Position numbers and translations under genes: made by a program. From Negativicutes bacterium (GTDB lineage: Bacteria; Bacillota; Negativicutes; JAAYSF01), in contig JAQWAQ010000008.1 of the NCBI GenBank assembly GCA_028707635.1, forward strand, positions 1-45,521: DNA of 45,521 nucleotides. The letters are read 5' to 3'. Below are positions 23,761 through 32,137 of this stretch, piece by piece. Below the pieces are notes generated by a model that did not search any database, was not told the origin of the DNA, and worked only from the letters and a program-made list of their open reading frames with translations. Position 1 is the first letter of the stretch. Each line of letters opens with the position of its first letter.

Positions 23761-24255
23761 TCACAAATTGTTTTTAATCATTGATTTTATGCCTCCATTT
23801 TCCAATATCCGCATGACATAGTTAGAAAATGGTTGGGCTTGTACCCGTAAACCTGTTGTGTCGTTAATCGCTTCACCTGTAGAGATATTAACGTTTACCC
23901 GGTCGCCCCTTTTAACAATCGCTGCTATCCCTGGACAAATCAGCAGCGGCAGACCGAGATTTATTGCATTACGATAGAAAATCCGGCCGAAGGAATCGGC
24001 CAAGATTGCCCCGACACCCAAGGTCTTAAGCGCCACAGCAGCATGTTCACGACTCGAACCACAGCCAAAATTCGTGTCGGCAATGATTATATCGCCAGCG
24101 TTAACTTCTTTTATGAAACTAGAATCAGCCCCCTCCATAGCATGCTGTGCTATGATTTCGGGATCAGTCAAATCAAGATAACGTCCTGGATAAATCTGAT
24201 CTGTATCAATATTTGCCCCATAGACAAAGACTTTCCCTCTAATAATATAATTCAT
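23761..24255 (-). CDS. leuD: 3-isopropylmalate dehydratase, small subunit
   Basis: A 164-aa swivel subunit of an aconitase-family hydro-lyase. GKVFVYGANIDTDQIYPGRYL at the N-terminus is split here as GKVFVYGANIDTDQI and PGRYL; NFGCGSSREHAAVALK (~60-75) is the substrate-recognition loop; SFGRIFYRNAINLGLPLL follows. With the large subunit it isomerises 2- to 3-isopropylmalate in leucine synthesis, although members of this archaeal-type subgroup also act on homocitrate, citramalate or dimethylmalate. GAGAGG precedes ATG 24255, 12 nt after the leuC stop. No leuA or leuB is nearby. Confidence 0.88.
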   Translation of the reverse strand: MNYIIRGKVFVYGANIDTDQIYPGRYLDLTDPEIIAQHAMEGADSSFIKEVNAGDIIIADTNFGCGSSREHAAVALKTLGVGAILADSFGRIFYRNAINLGLPLLICPGIAAIVKRGDRVNVNISTGEAINDTTGLRVQAQPFSNYVMRILENGGIKSMIKNNL

Positions 24256-24267
24256 TTGATTTACCTC

Positions 24268-25521
24268 TCATCGCAGGTATTTTGAAGGATCGACGATTCT
24301 TCCCTCAAGTGCGGCCGCCGCTACTGCTGCCGGCGAACTGACAAAAATACGGGCCTCGCTATGCCCCATACGCCCGGGGAAGTTGCGACTTGATGCAGTT
24401 ATACAGGTTTCTCCAGAAGCCAGCATTCCTTGGTGAGTACCGAGACAAGCGGCGCACCCGGGTGTGACGAACGTAGCTCCCGCTTCAACCAATACCTGTA
24501 CATAGCCCTTTTCCATGGCTTCGAGAAAAACCCCCTTGGAAGCCGGTACGACTAAAAACCTTGTCCGAGCAGCTATATTTTTCCCTTTCACAATACTAGC
24601 CGCAACCGCTAAGTCTTCAACCCTGCCTCCGGTACACGTTCCTAGAAAGGCTTGATTGATGGGGGTTCCGACATACTCTTCAATATCAAAAACATTATCA
24701 ACACTATGTGGAACAGCTATTTGCGGTCCAAGGCTGCTTACGTCAAAGTTGTGTTCAGCGGCATACTTAAATCCGCTATCTGTTGTAAAAATTTCATAAT
24801 CATACTTGCCTTTGTCGTGCAGGAAATCCAATGTAATTTTATCTGGTTGGATATAGGATGCCTTTGCTCCTAGCTCGGTTGTCATGTTACACAATGTCAT
24901 TCGTTCCGCAATACTCAGCGTTTCCAGCAAGGTTCCGGTAAATTCAACCACCCGGTATACGCCATAATCAGCACCAAGTGTGCCAATGATTTTAAGAACC
25001 ACATCCTTAGCATAAACCCCTTTACGCAATTGCCCCTCAAGGTTAATCCGAATTACTTCAGGTACACGAAACCAAAGCTGCCCTGTCATTAATATGATTG
25101 CAAGATCGGTAGCTCCGACTCCGGTGCCAAAGGCTCCGAATGCCCCGTGCGTAGTAGTATGCGAGTCAGTAATAACAACTAATTGACCTGGGCAGACTAG
25201 CCCCTTATCAGCTAGGACTTGATGACAGACTCCCTGATCAACATCCATCAACAGATGAATACCTTGTTCCCAGCAAAACTCTCGGAACTGTTTTTGATTA
25301 TCGGCCTGAGAAATAGTCGAAGCCGGTGCATAGTGATCTAAAAATACTACGATTTTTTCTGGGCTATGAACTTGTTTTCCCCCCATTTCATAAAAAGAAC
25401 GGAGAGTTTGCAAATATAAGTCATTAATCCCAGCAAGATCAACGGTGCAATTAATAATTTCCCCAGTAGTTACGCTACTTTTTCCAGCAGCTTTTGCCAA
25501 CATTTTTTCAATTGCGTGCAC
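24268..25521 (-). CDS. leuC: 3-isopropylmalate dehydratase, large subunit
   Basis: A 417-aa [4Fe-4S] aconitase-family subunit of the shorter, archaeal/clostridial LeuC2 type (the enterobacterial form is ~465 aa). SHTTTHGAFGAFGTGVGATDL is represented by the blocks SHTTTHGAFGAF and GVGATDL; cluster ligands are the Cys in FLGTCTGGR and the pair in GCAACLG. The frame opens upstream, but GTG 25521 with GAGAGG 7 nt before it is the best start. It forms an operon with leuD (12 nt gap) behind a TTGACT-17-TAATAA promoter. The absence of leuA/leuB nearby leaves the physiological substrate (isopropylmalate, citramalate or homocitrate) open. Confidence 0.88.
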   Translation of the reverse strand: MHAIEKMLAKAAGKSSVTTGEIINCTVDLAGINDLYLQTLRSFYEMGGKQVHSPEKIVVFLDHYAPASTISQADNQKQFREFCWEQGIHLLMDVDQGVCHQVLADKGLVCPGQLVVITDSHTTTHGAFGAFGTGVGATDLAIILMTGQLWFRVPEVIRINLEGQLRKGVYAKDVVLKIIGTLGADYGVYRVVEFTGTLLETLSIAERMTLCNMTTELGAKASYIQPDKITLDFLHDKGKYDYEIFTTDSGFKYAAEHNFDVSSLGPQIAVPHSVDNVFDIEEYVGTPINQAFLGTCTGGRVEDLAVAASIVKGKNIAARTRFLVVPASKGVFLEAMEKGYVQVLVEAGATFVTPGCAACLGTHQGMLASGETCITASSRNFPGRMGHSEARIFVSSPAAVAAAALEGRIVDPSKYLR

Positions 25522-25583
25522 TATTTTTCCTCTCAATCTATATTCAGGTTAAACCGTCGTGACAAGCGGCAACTTTGTTTTAA

Positions 25584-25612
25584 TTATTATTACAATAGCT
25601 TAACAAAGTCAA
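25584..25612 (-). promoter_or_regulatory. Putative promoter of leuCD
   Basis: TTGACT (25612-25607), 17 bp, TAATAA (25589-25584). Confidence 0.6.
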
Positions 25613-25657
25613 GGTCTACTGATGAAGTGCTCCACCATCTATGGTAGTAGAATGTTA

Positions 25658-25702
25658 AGAGGATCAGGTTGGACTTATTCAACAAGTCCAACCTGATCCT
25701 CT
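25658..25702 (-). terminator. Terminator-like perfect hairpin after the RND operon
   Basis: AGAGGATCAGGTTGGACTT pairs perfectly over 19 bp around a 7-nt loop, 6 nt after the pump gene. The following minus-strand bases (TTAACATTC) are not a true T-run, so termination efficiency is uncertain. Confidence 0.65.
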
Positions 25703-25707
25703 ATTCT

Positions 25708-28700
25708 TTACCTATCAATTTCTTGTTGTTTGGCTTCATTCAGAGCAGGCAGCTCAACTTTCACTCTTCTTGTCCGCAAATCATCAAGAAGAGTATAAAC
25801 AACTGGTACAACCACCAATGTTAAAATTGTTGATGTTATCAGACCACCAATGATCGCGTGAGCCATTGGCGCACGGGCTTCGGCCCCTGGTCCGATACCG
25901 AGAGCGAGAGGAATCATGCCAAAGATCATAGCCAGTGTAGTCATAATAATTGGACGCATTCTGACTATGGCAGCTTCGACTAATGCCTGATTCCGGTCAA
26001 CCCCTTGCGCCATCTGCTGTTTCGCAAAGTCAACAAGCAAAATGGCATTTTTAGTCACCAGCCCCATCAGCATGAGAATACCAATCAGCGACATCATGCT
26101 AAGCTGACTGCCAGCAAGTAGTAGACCAAGAATGGCACCTATGATAGCCATCGGTAAGGCAAGCATGATGGCAAAAGGATCAATAAAGCTCTCAAACTGC
26201 GCAGCCAATACAAAGAAGATAAACAGCACTGCCATGGCCAAGGCCATAATTATGCCTGTAAAAGCAGTAGCCATCTGCTCTGATTGGCCGGTAGTTACAA
26301 ATTTATAACCATCAGGCATTCTAACTTCAGCCAGTCTTTTATCAAGATCTTGGTTAAACTCACCTAGCGTCTTGCCATTTAAATTAGCTGAAATTGTAAT
26401 TTGTTCTTGACGATCATAACGTTTAATCTGCGTCGGACTAGTCGCATATACCGTCTCTGTAACCTGCGACAATGGCACCATGATTGTTTGACCGTTTTTG
26501 TCACGATTCGTGCTTGGTACATAGACATTATTTACGTCAGTCAGGCTTTTCCGATCACCAGGGGCCAATATGAGCCGTACATCATATGCGTCTTCGTCAT
26601 CCTTATACTCGGTGACAATGCTGCCGTTAAACATAGTCTGAATCGTGTTGGCGATTGTCGCTGTCGACACGCCAAGGTCAGAAGCCTTATCGCGATTTAC
26701 GATAATCTGGACATCTGGCTTGCCGGATTCATGACTTGTCGTAACATCAATGGCACCCGGTGTGCTGGTGACGATTTTCTGTACTTCCTCAGCAATTTCT
26801 GAAAGCTTGTCGAGTGAAGATCCTTGAATAACCAAAGAAACTGGTTTTCCGGATGACATGCCCGATTTTTTCGTTACACTAACTTGAACCCCCGGAATGT
26901 CGCTGAGTTTTTGGCGAAGATCGGTAATAATATCATTATCACTAATGTCGCGTTCGCCTTTCGGCTGTAGCTTGGTAAAAATATTAATATCATTAATATT
27001 CGCGGTACTATAGGTCATTGTTACTTCAGGTACACCACGAATAATCTGCGACATACTGTCTGCAATCTCTCCAACTGCCTGCGGACTCATACCAGGATCA
27101 ACAGTTGCTGAAACGGTAATTTCACCCGTATCCGAATCGGGTATAAAAGTGGATCCTAAAAGCGGCATGAGCGCCAAGCTGCCCACAAACAGCACGGCCG
27201 CGACAGCCATGACCTTTTTACGATGACTTAAAGCAAACTTCAGAAATTCACCGAACCGCTCGGTCCACTCGTCAAACTTTTTATTGCACCTAACCCAAAC
27301 TTTGTAGAATTTGTTATCAGACTCTTCCTGATTACCGCCTTTTAAATATTTAGCCGAAAGCATCGGCGTTAAGGTAAAAGCGACAAAGAGCGAAACCAAC
27401 ACACTAACTGCCACAGTAATACCAAACTGCTTGAAAAACTGGCCGATAATCCCGCTCATCATACCAACAGGCAAGAATACAGCTACCAGCGTTAAAGTTG
27501 TTGCGGTAACAGCCAAGCCAATCTCGGCCGTCCCTTCCGCTGCTGCCGTGTATTTGTCTTTTCCCATTTCCATATGGCGGACAATATTCTCAATGACAAC
27601 AATGGCATCGTCAATCAGCAATCCAACGGCTAGCGACAAAGCCAAAAGCGACATTGTATTGAGGGTGAAGTTTAATACTTTCATTGCCACAAATGCTGTG
27701 ATAATTGAGGTCGGAAGTGCAATGGCCGCGATGACAGTGCTTCGCCAGTTCCCTAAGAACAGAAACACGACAGCAACCGCCAGCACACCACCGACAACAA
27801 GGTTAAACATTACGTCTTCTATTGATTCATTAATCGTTTTAGAATTGTCGCGAATCATTGTCAGCTCGACGCCAGACGGCAGGTCTTTCTTAAGTGTCTC
27901 TAGTTCTTTTTTTACATTATCAACAACCTGCACAGTATTGCTGCCTGATTGTTTCATAATATCTAAACCAATGGCCGTCTTGTCATTAAGTTTAGTTATT
28001 GACACAACGTCCTTAGTAGTATCTTCCAACGAAGCAATATTATGAACGAACAGCTGAACACCGTTACGTTGGGTAATTGGCAAGTTTAAAAGCTGCTCAG
28101 GCGATTTAATCTTACCAACCGACCGCAAACTAGTCTCCCGTTTGCCGTCAGTCACCTTACCACCTGGTGTCTCGATATTTTCACTGCGCAAGCTATTTGT
28201 TACCTCAGATATCGTCAAGTTATAGGCGGCCATCTTATTGCTATCCATATTTAGTTTGATTTCGCGTTCAAGCCCGCCATTAACATTAACAGCAGCAACC
28301 CCGTTAATTGCCTCCAATCGCTTAGAAATCGTATCATCGGCAATAATGCTCAATTCACGCTGACTTATATTGCCGGTAATGGCAATTGAGGCAATTGGTT
28401 GTTCCGACGGATCAAACCGGGTGATAATTGGATCCTCGGCATCTTCAGGCAGCAGGCTTTGTATCCTGCCAACTTTATCACGCACATCTTGAGCGGCAGT
28501 AGCGGCGGATGTTTCCATCGTAAATTGAATGATTGTTGTAGAAACCCCTTCTTTTACCGTGGACATGATATGCTCGACCCCAGGAACAACACTGACTGTT
28601 TCTTCAACTTTTTCAGTTACGTTCGACTCAACCTGTTCCGGCGATGCACCCGGATAAGCAACTGACACAGCAACAACCGGAAACTCGACGTCCGGATATT

Positions 28701-28806
28701 CGTCCACATTCAAGGTCATGTAGCTGAATAAGCCTAAAACGACGAGAGCCAGAATTATCACTGTCGCAAATACTGGCCGCTTTAAGCTAATCTCGGTTAG
28801 TTTCAT
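25708..28806 (-). CDS. RND efflux pump, inner-membrane transporter (HAE1/AcrB family)
   Basis: A 1032-aa proton-driven exporter with 12 membrane helices and two large periplasmic loops. It begins MKLTEISLKRPVFATVIILAL, the family opening; GLLIDDAIVVIENI in TM4 has the paired Asp of the proton relay; PTSIITAFVAMKVL precedes it and GAILGLLLAGSQLSMMSLIG follows in the second half. It captures drugs or lipids from the periplasm or membrane. GGGGAGATTGTC precedes ATG 28806, 11 nt after the adaptor stop, so both are co-transcribed. No TolC-type outer-membrane gene is in the window; the pump must recruit one from elsewhere. The presence of a tripartite pump implies a double-membrane cell. Confidence 0.95.
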   Translation of the reverse strand: MKLTEISLKRPVFATVIILALVVLGLFSYMTLNVDEYPDVEFPVVAVSVAYPGASPEQVESNVTEKVEETVSVVPGVEHIMSTVKEGVSTTIIQFTMETSAATAAQDVRDKVGRIQSLLPEDAEDPIITRFDPSEQPIASIAITGNISQRELSIIADDTISKRLEAINGVAAVNVNGGLEREIKLNMDSNKMAAYNLTISEVTNSLRSENIETPGGKVTDGKRETSLRSVGKIKSPEQLLNLPITQRNGVQLFVHNIASLEDTTKDVVSITKLNDKTAIGLDIMKQSGSNTVQVVDNVKKELETLKKDLPSGVELTMIRDNSKTINESIEDVMFNLVVGGVLAVAVVFLFLGNWRSTVIAAIALPTSIITAFVAMKVLNFTLNTMSLLALSLAVGLLIDDAIVVIENIVRHMEMGKDKYTAAAEGTAEIGLAVTATTLTLVAVFLPVGMMSGIIGQFFKQFGITVAVSVLVSLFVAFTLTPMLSAKYLKGGNQEESDNKFYKVWVRCNKKFDEWTERFGEFLKFALSHRKKVMAVAAVLFVGSLALMPLLGSTFIPDSDTGEITVSATVDPGMSPQAVGEIADSMSQIIRGVPEVTMTYSTANINDINIFTKLQPKGERDISDNDIITDLRQKLSDIPGVQVSVTKKSGMSSGKPVSLVIQGSSLDKLSEIAEEVQKIVTSTPGAIDVTTSHESGKPDVQIIVNRDKASDLGVSTATIANTIQTMFNGSIVTEYKDDEDAYDVRLILAPGDRKSLTDVNNVYVPSTNRDKNGQTIMVPLSQVTETVYATSPTQIKRYDRQEQITISANLNGKTLGEFNQDLDKRLAEVRMPDGYKFVTTGQSEQMATAFTGIIMALAMAVLFIFFVLAAQFESFIDPFAIMLALPMAIIGAILGLLLAGSQLSMMSLIGILMLMGLVTKNAILLVDFAKQQMAQGVDRNQALVEAAIVRMRPIIMTTLAMIFGMIPLALGIGPGAEARAPMAHAIIGGLITSTILTLVVVPVVYTLLDDLRTRRVKVELPALNEAKQQEIDR

Positions 28807-28817
28807 GACAATCTCCC

Positions 28818-29912
28818 CTACTCTACTATTCTGACAGTTTCACCGTCTTTAAGCTGACTTATATTGGTGACAGCGACCTTAGCCCCAGCCTCAATGCCTG
28901 CTTTTATCTGGATGACTTCACCAGCAACCTGACCAATTTCTACTTGATGACGAACAACTTTATCATTCTCCACCGTAAAGACATAATATAAGCCTTGTTT
29001 TTGAATTACGGCGGCCTGCGGTACTGTCAAAATTTCTACCGCTTCTCCTGTTGCCAATTGCACCTTGGCGAACATGCCGGCTTTTAAAGCACCATCATTA
29101 TTATCAATTTTAACTTTAGTACGGAACATTCTATTTCCGGCGCCGGCTTCCGGATTCATGAGGTCGACTGTGCCGTTAAAAATTCGATCGGTATAACCAT
29201 CCACAGTCACCTCAGCCTTTTGCCCTAATTGAACAAGAGCCACATCCTTTTGCTCGACGTTAATAACAGCATAAACTTGATTAATATCCTGAACCATCAT
29301 CAGAGATGCTCCTGGTGAAACCACCTGTCCAACCGTCGCTGTCACATTGGCAACAAGTCCATCAACCGGTGCTGCAATAACGCCATAGCCGTACTGCTGT
29401 TGGGCGCTGCTCCGGCTGGATGACGCACTTGATAAATCTGCCTCGGCAATCCTTAGCTTGGCCTGCGCAGTATCAAGCTGCTGTTGTGAAACTGCTCCCT
29501 GTCCATAGAGTTTTTGATAACGGTTATAATCGATTAAAGCTAAGTCGTAGTTAACTTGAGCCTTGGTAACAGCATCCCCGGCTGTACGCACCGAATTTGC
29601 CAATTCAACACTTTCTAGCTTGACTAATGGATCACCAGCTTTTACCTGCTGTCCTTCAACAACCATCACCTGCTCAATTCGACCCGAAATTTTGGCACTA
29701 ATCGACGCAGATGTTTGACCTTCAATTGATCCATTCAGCATCAGCTTAGGTACTGTATTTACATACTGGGCATCAACGACCCTTACGTTTACACCAGCAT
29801 TAGCGATTTGCTGTGTCTTAGCGCTGGAAAAAGCACCACTCTTAAAAACAATAAGCAGTCCGATAAACAGCACAACCGGAATAGCCCAATACTTTAATTT
29901 GAAACCCTTCAC
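28818..29912 (-). CDS. RND efflux periplasmic adaptor (membrane fusion protein)
   Basis: A 364-aa HlyD/AcrA-type adaptor. One N-terminal membrane segment (YWAIPVVLFIGLLIVF, ~8-23), a barrel-sandwich half KISGRIEQVMVVEGQQVKAGDPL (given as its parts KISGRIEQV and VKAGDPL), an alpha-helical coiled-coil hairpin (~95-165, rich in Ala, Gln, Asp: AQAKLRIAEADLSSASSSRSS), the second lipoyl half (GVIAAPVDGLVANV) and beta-barrel/membrane-proximal domains. No lipobox, so it is anchored by the helix. Start is GTG 29912 with GGGGAGG 8 nt upstream. It is first in the pump operon and is preceded by an operator matching the TetR gene's own. Confidence 0.93.
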   Translation of the reverse strand: MKGFKLKYWAIPVVLFIGLLIVFKSGAFSSAKTQQIANAGVNVRVVDAQYVNTVPKLMLNGSIEGQTSASISAKISGRIEQVMVVEGQQVKAGDPLVKLESVELANSVRTAGDAVTKAQVNYDLALIDYNRYQKLYGQGAVSQQQLDTAQAKLRIAEADLSSASSSRSSAQQQYGYGVIAAPVDGLVANVTATVGQVVSPGASLMMVQDINQVYAVINVEQKDVALVQLGQKAEVTVDGYTDRIFNGTVDLMNPEAGAGNRMFRTKVKIDNNDGALKAGMFAKVQLATGEAVEILTVPQAAVIQKQGLYYVFTVENDKVVRHQVEIGQVAGEVIQIKAGIEAGAKVAVTNISQLKDGETVRIVE

Positions 29913-29992
29913 TCGAAATGCCTCCCCTATCTTGAATTATTATCCAACAATCTACTGATCGCGAAATTACTCCATTAGTCTTGATATAAAAC

Positions 29993-30014
29993 AAAGACCG
30001 ACCAGTCAGTCTTT
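29993..30014. promoter_or_regulatory. TetR-type operator upstream of the RND operon
   Basis: Palindrome AAAGACCGACCAGTCAGTCTTT (22 bp, two central-flank mismatches). Contains ACCAGTCAGT, matching the core ACCRGWCRGT also found at 30725-30748 and 30086-30098. Confidence 0.65.
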
Positions 30015-30037
30015 GAGGATTAGAGTAATGACCTAAT

Positions 30038-30066
30038 TCCATCTGAATCAAGTCTCACTTTATAAG
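30038..30066 (+). repeat. 29-bp fragment of the ~108-bp repeat
   Basis: TCCATCTGAATCAAGTCTCA and the following CTTTATAAG are identical to the end of copy A plus its flank. Lies in the gap upstream of the RND adaptor, reading opposite to that gene. Confidence 0.75.
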
Positions 30067-30123
30067 ACTAAGTATCTTACATACTCATCAGTCGGTATAC
30101 ATCTAACAAAATAACGCTCTGCT

Positions 30124-30708
30124 TTATACCCTAATAAGCATCCATAGACTATCTAACACTTTCTGCCGGATATCCACTGTTTGAAAGTCAGCTCCCAACA
30201 CATTTTGACCACTCATGATAGAAAGAATGATTATCGCCAATGTGTACGCATCCAGCTCGCCTTTTATTTCACCTTTTTCCTGAGCTGTTTTCACCTTTTC
30301 CTCAATCGCCTGCAGCAACTGCAAGTGACTGTGGCCAAGCCGCTCTTGAAAACCGGGAAAGCTGTCCATAACTTCAAGGGCAAGACTTGCATGATTATCC
30401 CGATAACCTCCCTGCTTGATTGCGAGCAACTGTTCAATATAGACTTCCATTTCCCGATCAATCATAACAGCGTGTAACGTTTCCAATAAATTTTTTGTAC
30501 CGCCAAATAGCATCACATATTTTGCTTCAAACCGCTCAAATAAGTGATGCACTGCTGCGTGCAACAAAACTTCCTTGCTGTCAAAGTAGTGATAGATGCC
30601 ACCTTTGGTAATACCTACTTCGCTGGCCACATCAACAAGCGACACATTTTTATAGCCATTGAGCAGAAATAAACGTAAAGCTGCAATAATTATCTTATCT
30701 TTGGTCAA
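30124..30708 (-). CDS. TetR/AcrR family repressor of the RND operon
   Basis: A 194-aa repressor: N-terminal helix-turn-helix KIIIAALRLFLLNGYKNVSL, EVGITKGGIYHYFDSKEVLL (~27-46), then an all-helical ligand-binding domain of the kind fitted to drugs. The frame opens at 30780, but that stretch spans the operator; TTG 30708 with AAGGAG 8 nt upstream is the logical start, since the HTH then begins at the usual distance. It lies upstream of the pump operon on the same strand. Its promoter region holds a palindrome sharing the core ACCRGWCRGT with sites before the pump genes, so it probably represses both itself and the pump. Confidence 0.88.
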   Translation of the reverse strand: MTKDKIIIAALRLFLLNGYKNVSLVDVASEVGITKGGIYHYFDSKEVLLHAAVHHLFERFEAKYVMLFGGTKNLLETLHAVMIDREMEVYIEQLLAIKQGGYRDNHASLALEVMDSFPGFQERLGHSHLQLLQAIEEKVKTAQEKGEIKGELDAYTLAIIILSIMSGQNVLGADFQTVDIRQKVLDSLWMLIRV

Positions 30709-30724
30709 TTTTAAGTCTCCTTCC

Positions 30725-30748
30725 AACAAACCTACCGGACGGTATGTT
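30725..30748. promoter_or_regulatory. TetR-type operator before the tetR gene
   Basis: AACAAACCTACCGGACGGTATGTT (given in two parts: AACAAACCTACC and GGACGGTATGTT), an imperfect palindrome with core ACCGGACGGT. Overlaps the leader just upstream of the TTG start. Confidence 0.6.
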
Positions 30749-30835
30749 GTTATTATGTCAAAGTTGTGGAAACCTGTCAATGAAAACTTATAATTTAAAC
30801 CTTGCTTAAACCAAGTTTAGCCCTATATTTTCAAT

Positions 30836-32035
30836 TCAGCTTTCATTATCTTGGATTGCACGGTCACCTTTGGAATTTCTAATGGCCAATACCATCCCCA
30901 AAGCCAACAACACTCCGCCTGTTACCAAAAAAACAGCTCTGATGCCTAACCAGGAACTAACCACACCACCAACCAGCGGCCCTGTCATTGACCCAAGTTG
31001 GTTGGCTGTCGTCATAAGACCGAAAAGCCGTCCTTTAAAATTCTCGTCAGTATAGGTTACCGCAATTGTATTAATGGCCGGATATACACCAACAATAAAC
31101 AAACCGAACATACACTGGAGCAGGCTGAATGTGTAGATATTATTTGCCAAAAACTGACTGGCATTAAATAAACCGGCTCCAATAAAAGCGATAACCAAGA
31201 TTTTGTAAAAACCGTGCCGTTGCCCAAATTTCCCCCACATTGGTGCAGAAATAGCCCCGGCAACACCAGCCAAGCTAATAACAATGCCTGCTGTCAAACC
31301 AGCTTCTTCGATGCTGCCAATCAATTCAGCTATAAACAATGTGACAAGTGGCTGCAGCGCCATGCTGGCCATTTGTACAGCAAATAGTAATGCCATCATT
31401 TCCACAAGTCTGCGGTTGGCAAAGGCCATTTTAAAATCATCGATGATTCGGCTCTCACTGGATGCGGTTTCTGTCTTTGGTTCAATAACCAAAAATTTAA
31501 CAAGTAAAGTCCCCAGAAATATTGCCGCCCCGGCAACAGCAAATGACATTCTCATACCAAAAAGATGAGAAAGGCTGCCCCCAATCAGCGGTCCCAAAAT
31601 TCCGCCTATGAGTATGGCAGTCTGCATAATTCCTAGACTAAAGCCCATCTTTTCTATCGGTGCTGATGTAGCAACAATAGCCAGGGCTGCAGGAATAAAC
31701 CCACTGGCAAATCCCTGTAACACTCTAATAATAAGTAATTCATACGGATTGGTGATAAAGGCCCCCATAAAATATACAACTGCAAGACTGATACCAGCCC
31801 GCAGCACCATCTTCCGCTTGCCGGACTTATCAGCCAGCCGCCCCCAATAGGGCGCCATAACTGCTGCGACGAAAAAGCTCACTGAAAAAACCAATCCCGA
31901 CCATATAGTAACATTCTCGGGACTCACGCCAATATCCAAAAGATACAAGGGCAAAAAGGGAATTACCATTGTATAACTTGAAGCTGACAGCATAGCGCCA
32001 AACCCTAATGACCATAAATTACGACGCCAATTCAA
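30836..32035 (-). CDS. MFS multidrug exporter (TetA/NorA-like, DHA1)
   Basis: A 399-aa drug:proton antiporter with 12 membrane segments. Motif A appears as APYWGRLADKSGKRKMVLR after TM2 (~60-78) and again as APMWGKFGQRHGFYK after TM8; the motif C region GILGPLIGGSLSHLFG (~140-156) in TM5 marks drug exporters of the DHA1 group. Start TTG 32035 has AAGGAG 7 nt upstream. It follows the sigma/anti-sigma genes and precedes tetR on the same strand with 127 nt to the latter; whether TetR also controls it is not visible, because no ACCRGWCRGT-like site stands out before it. Confidence 0.9.
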   Translation of the reverse strand: MNWRRNLWSLGFGAMLSASSYTMVIPFLPLYLLDIGVSPENVTIWSGLVFSVSFFVAAVMAPYWGRLADKSGKRKMVLRAGISLAVVYFMGAFITNPYELLIIRVLQGFASGFIPAALAIVATSAPIEKMGFSLGIMQTAILIGGILGPLIGGSLSHLFGMRMSFAVAGAAIFLGTLLVKFLVIEPKTETASSESRIIDDFKMAFANRRLVEMMALLFAVQMASMALQPLVTLFIAELIGSIEEAGLTAGIVISLAGVAGAISAPMWGKFGQRHGFYKILVIAFIGAGLFNASQFLANNIYTFSLLQCMFGLFIVGVYPAINTIAVTYTDENFKGRLFGLMTTANQLGSMTGPLVGGVVSSWLGIRAVFLVTGGVLLALGMVLAIRNSKGDRAIQDNES

Positions 32036-32137
32036 TATACCACTCCTTAAAGAGAACCATTATTGTTATAATATTAACTTCTTATTTTATGAATACCTGC
32101 TTGGTTTGAAATAAAGTGAGAGATTGCCCCATTTTAG

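Noticed and set aside
27431..28045. 204-aa plus-strand frame
   Set aside because: Antisense to the RND pump gene; Ser/Thr/Ile-rich low-complexity translation and no RBS, typical shadow frame.
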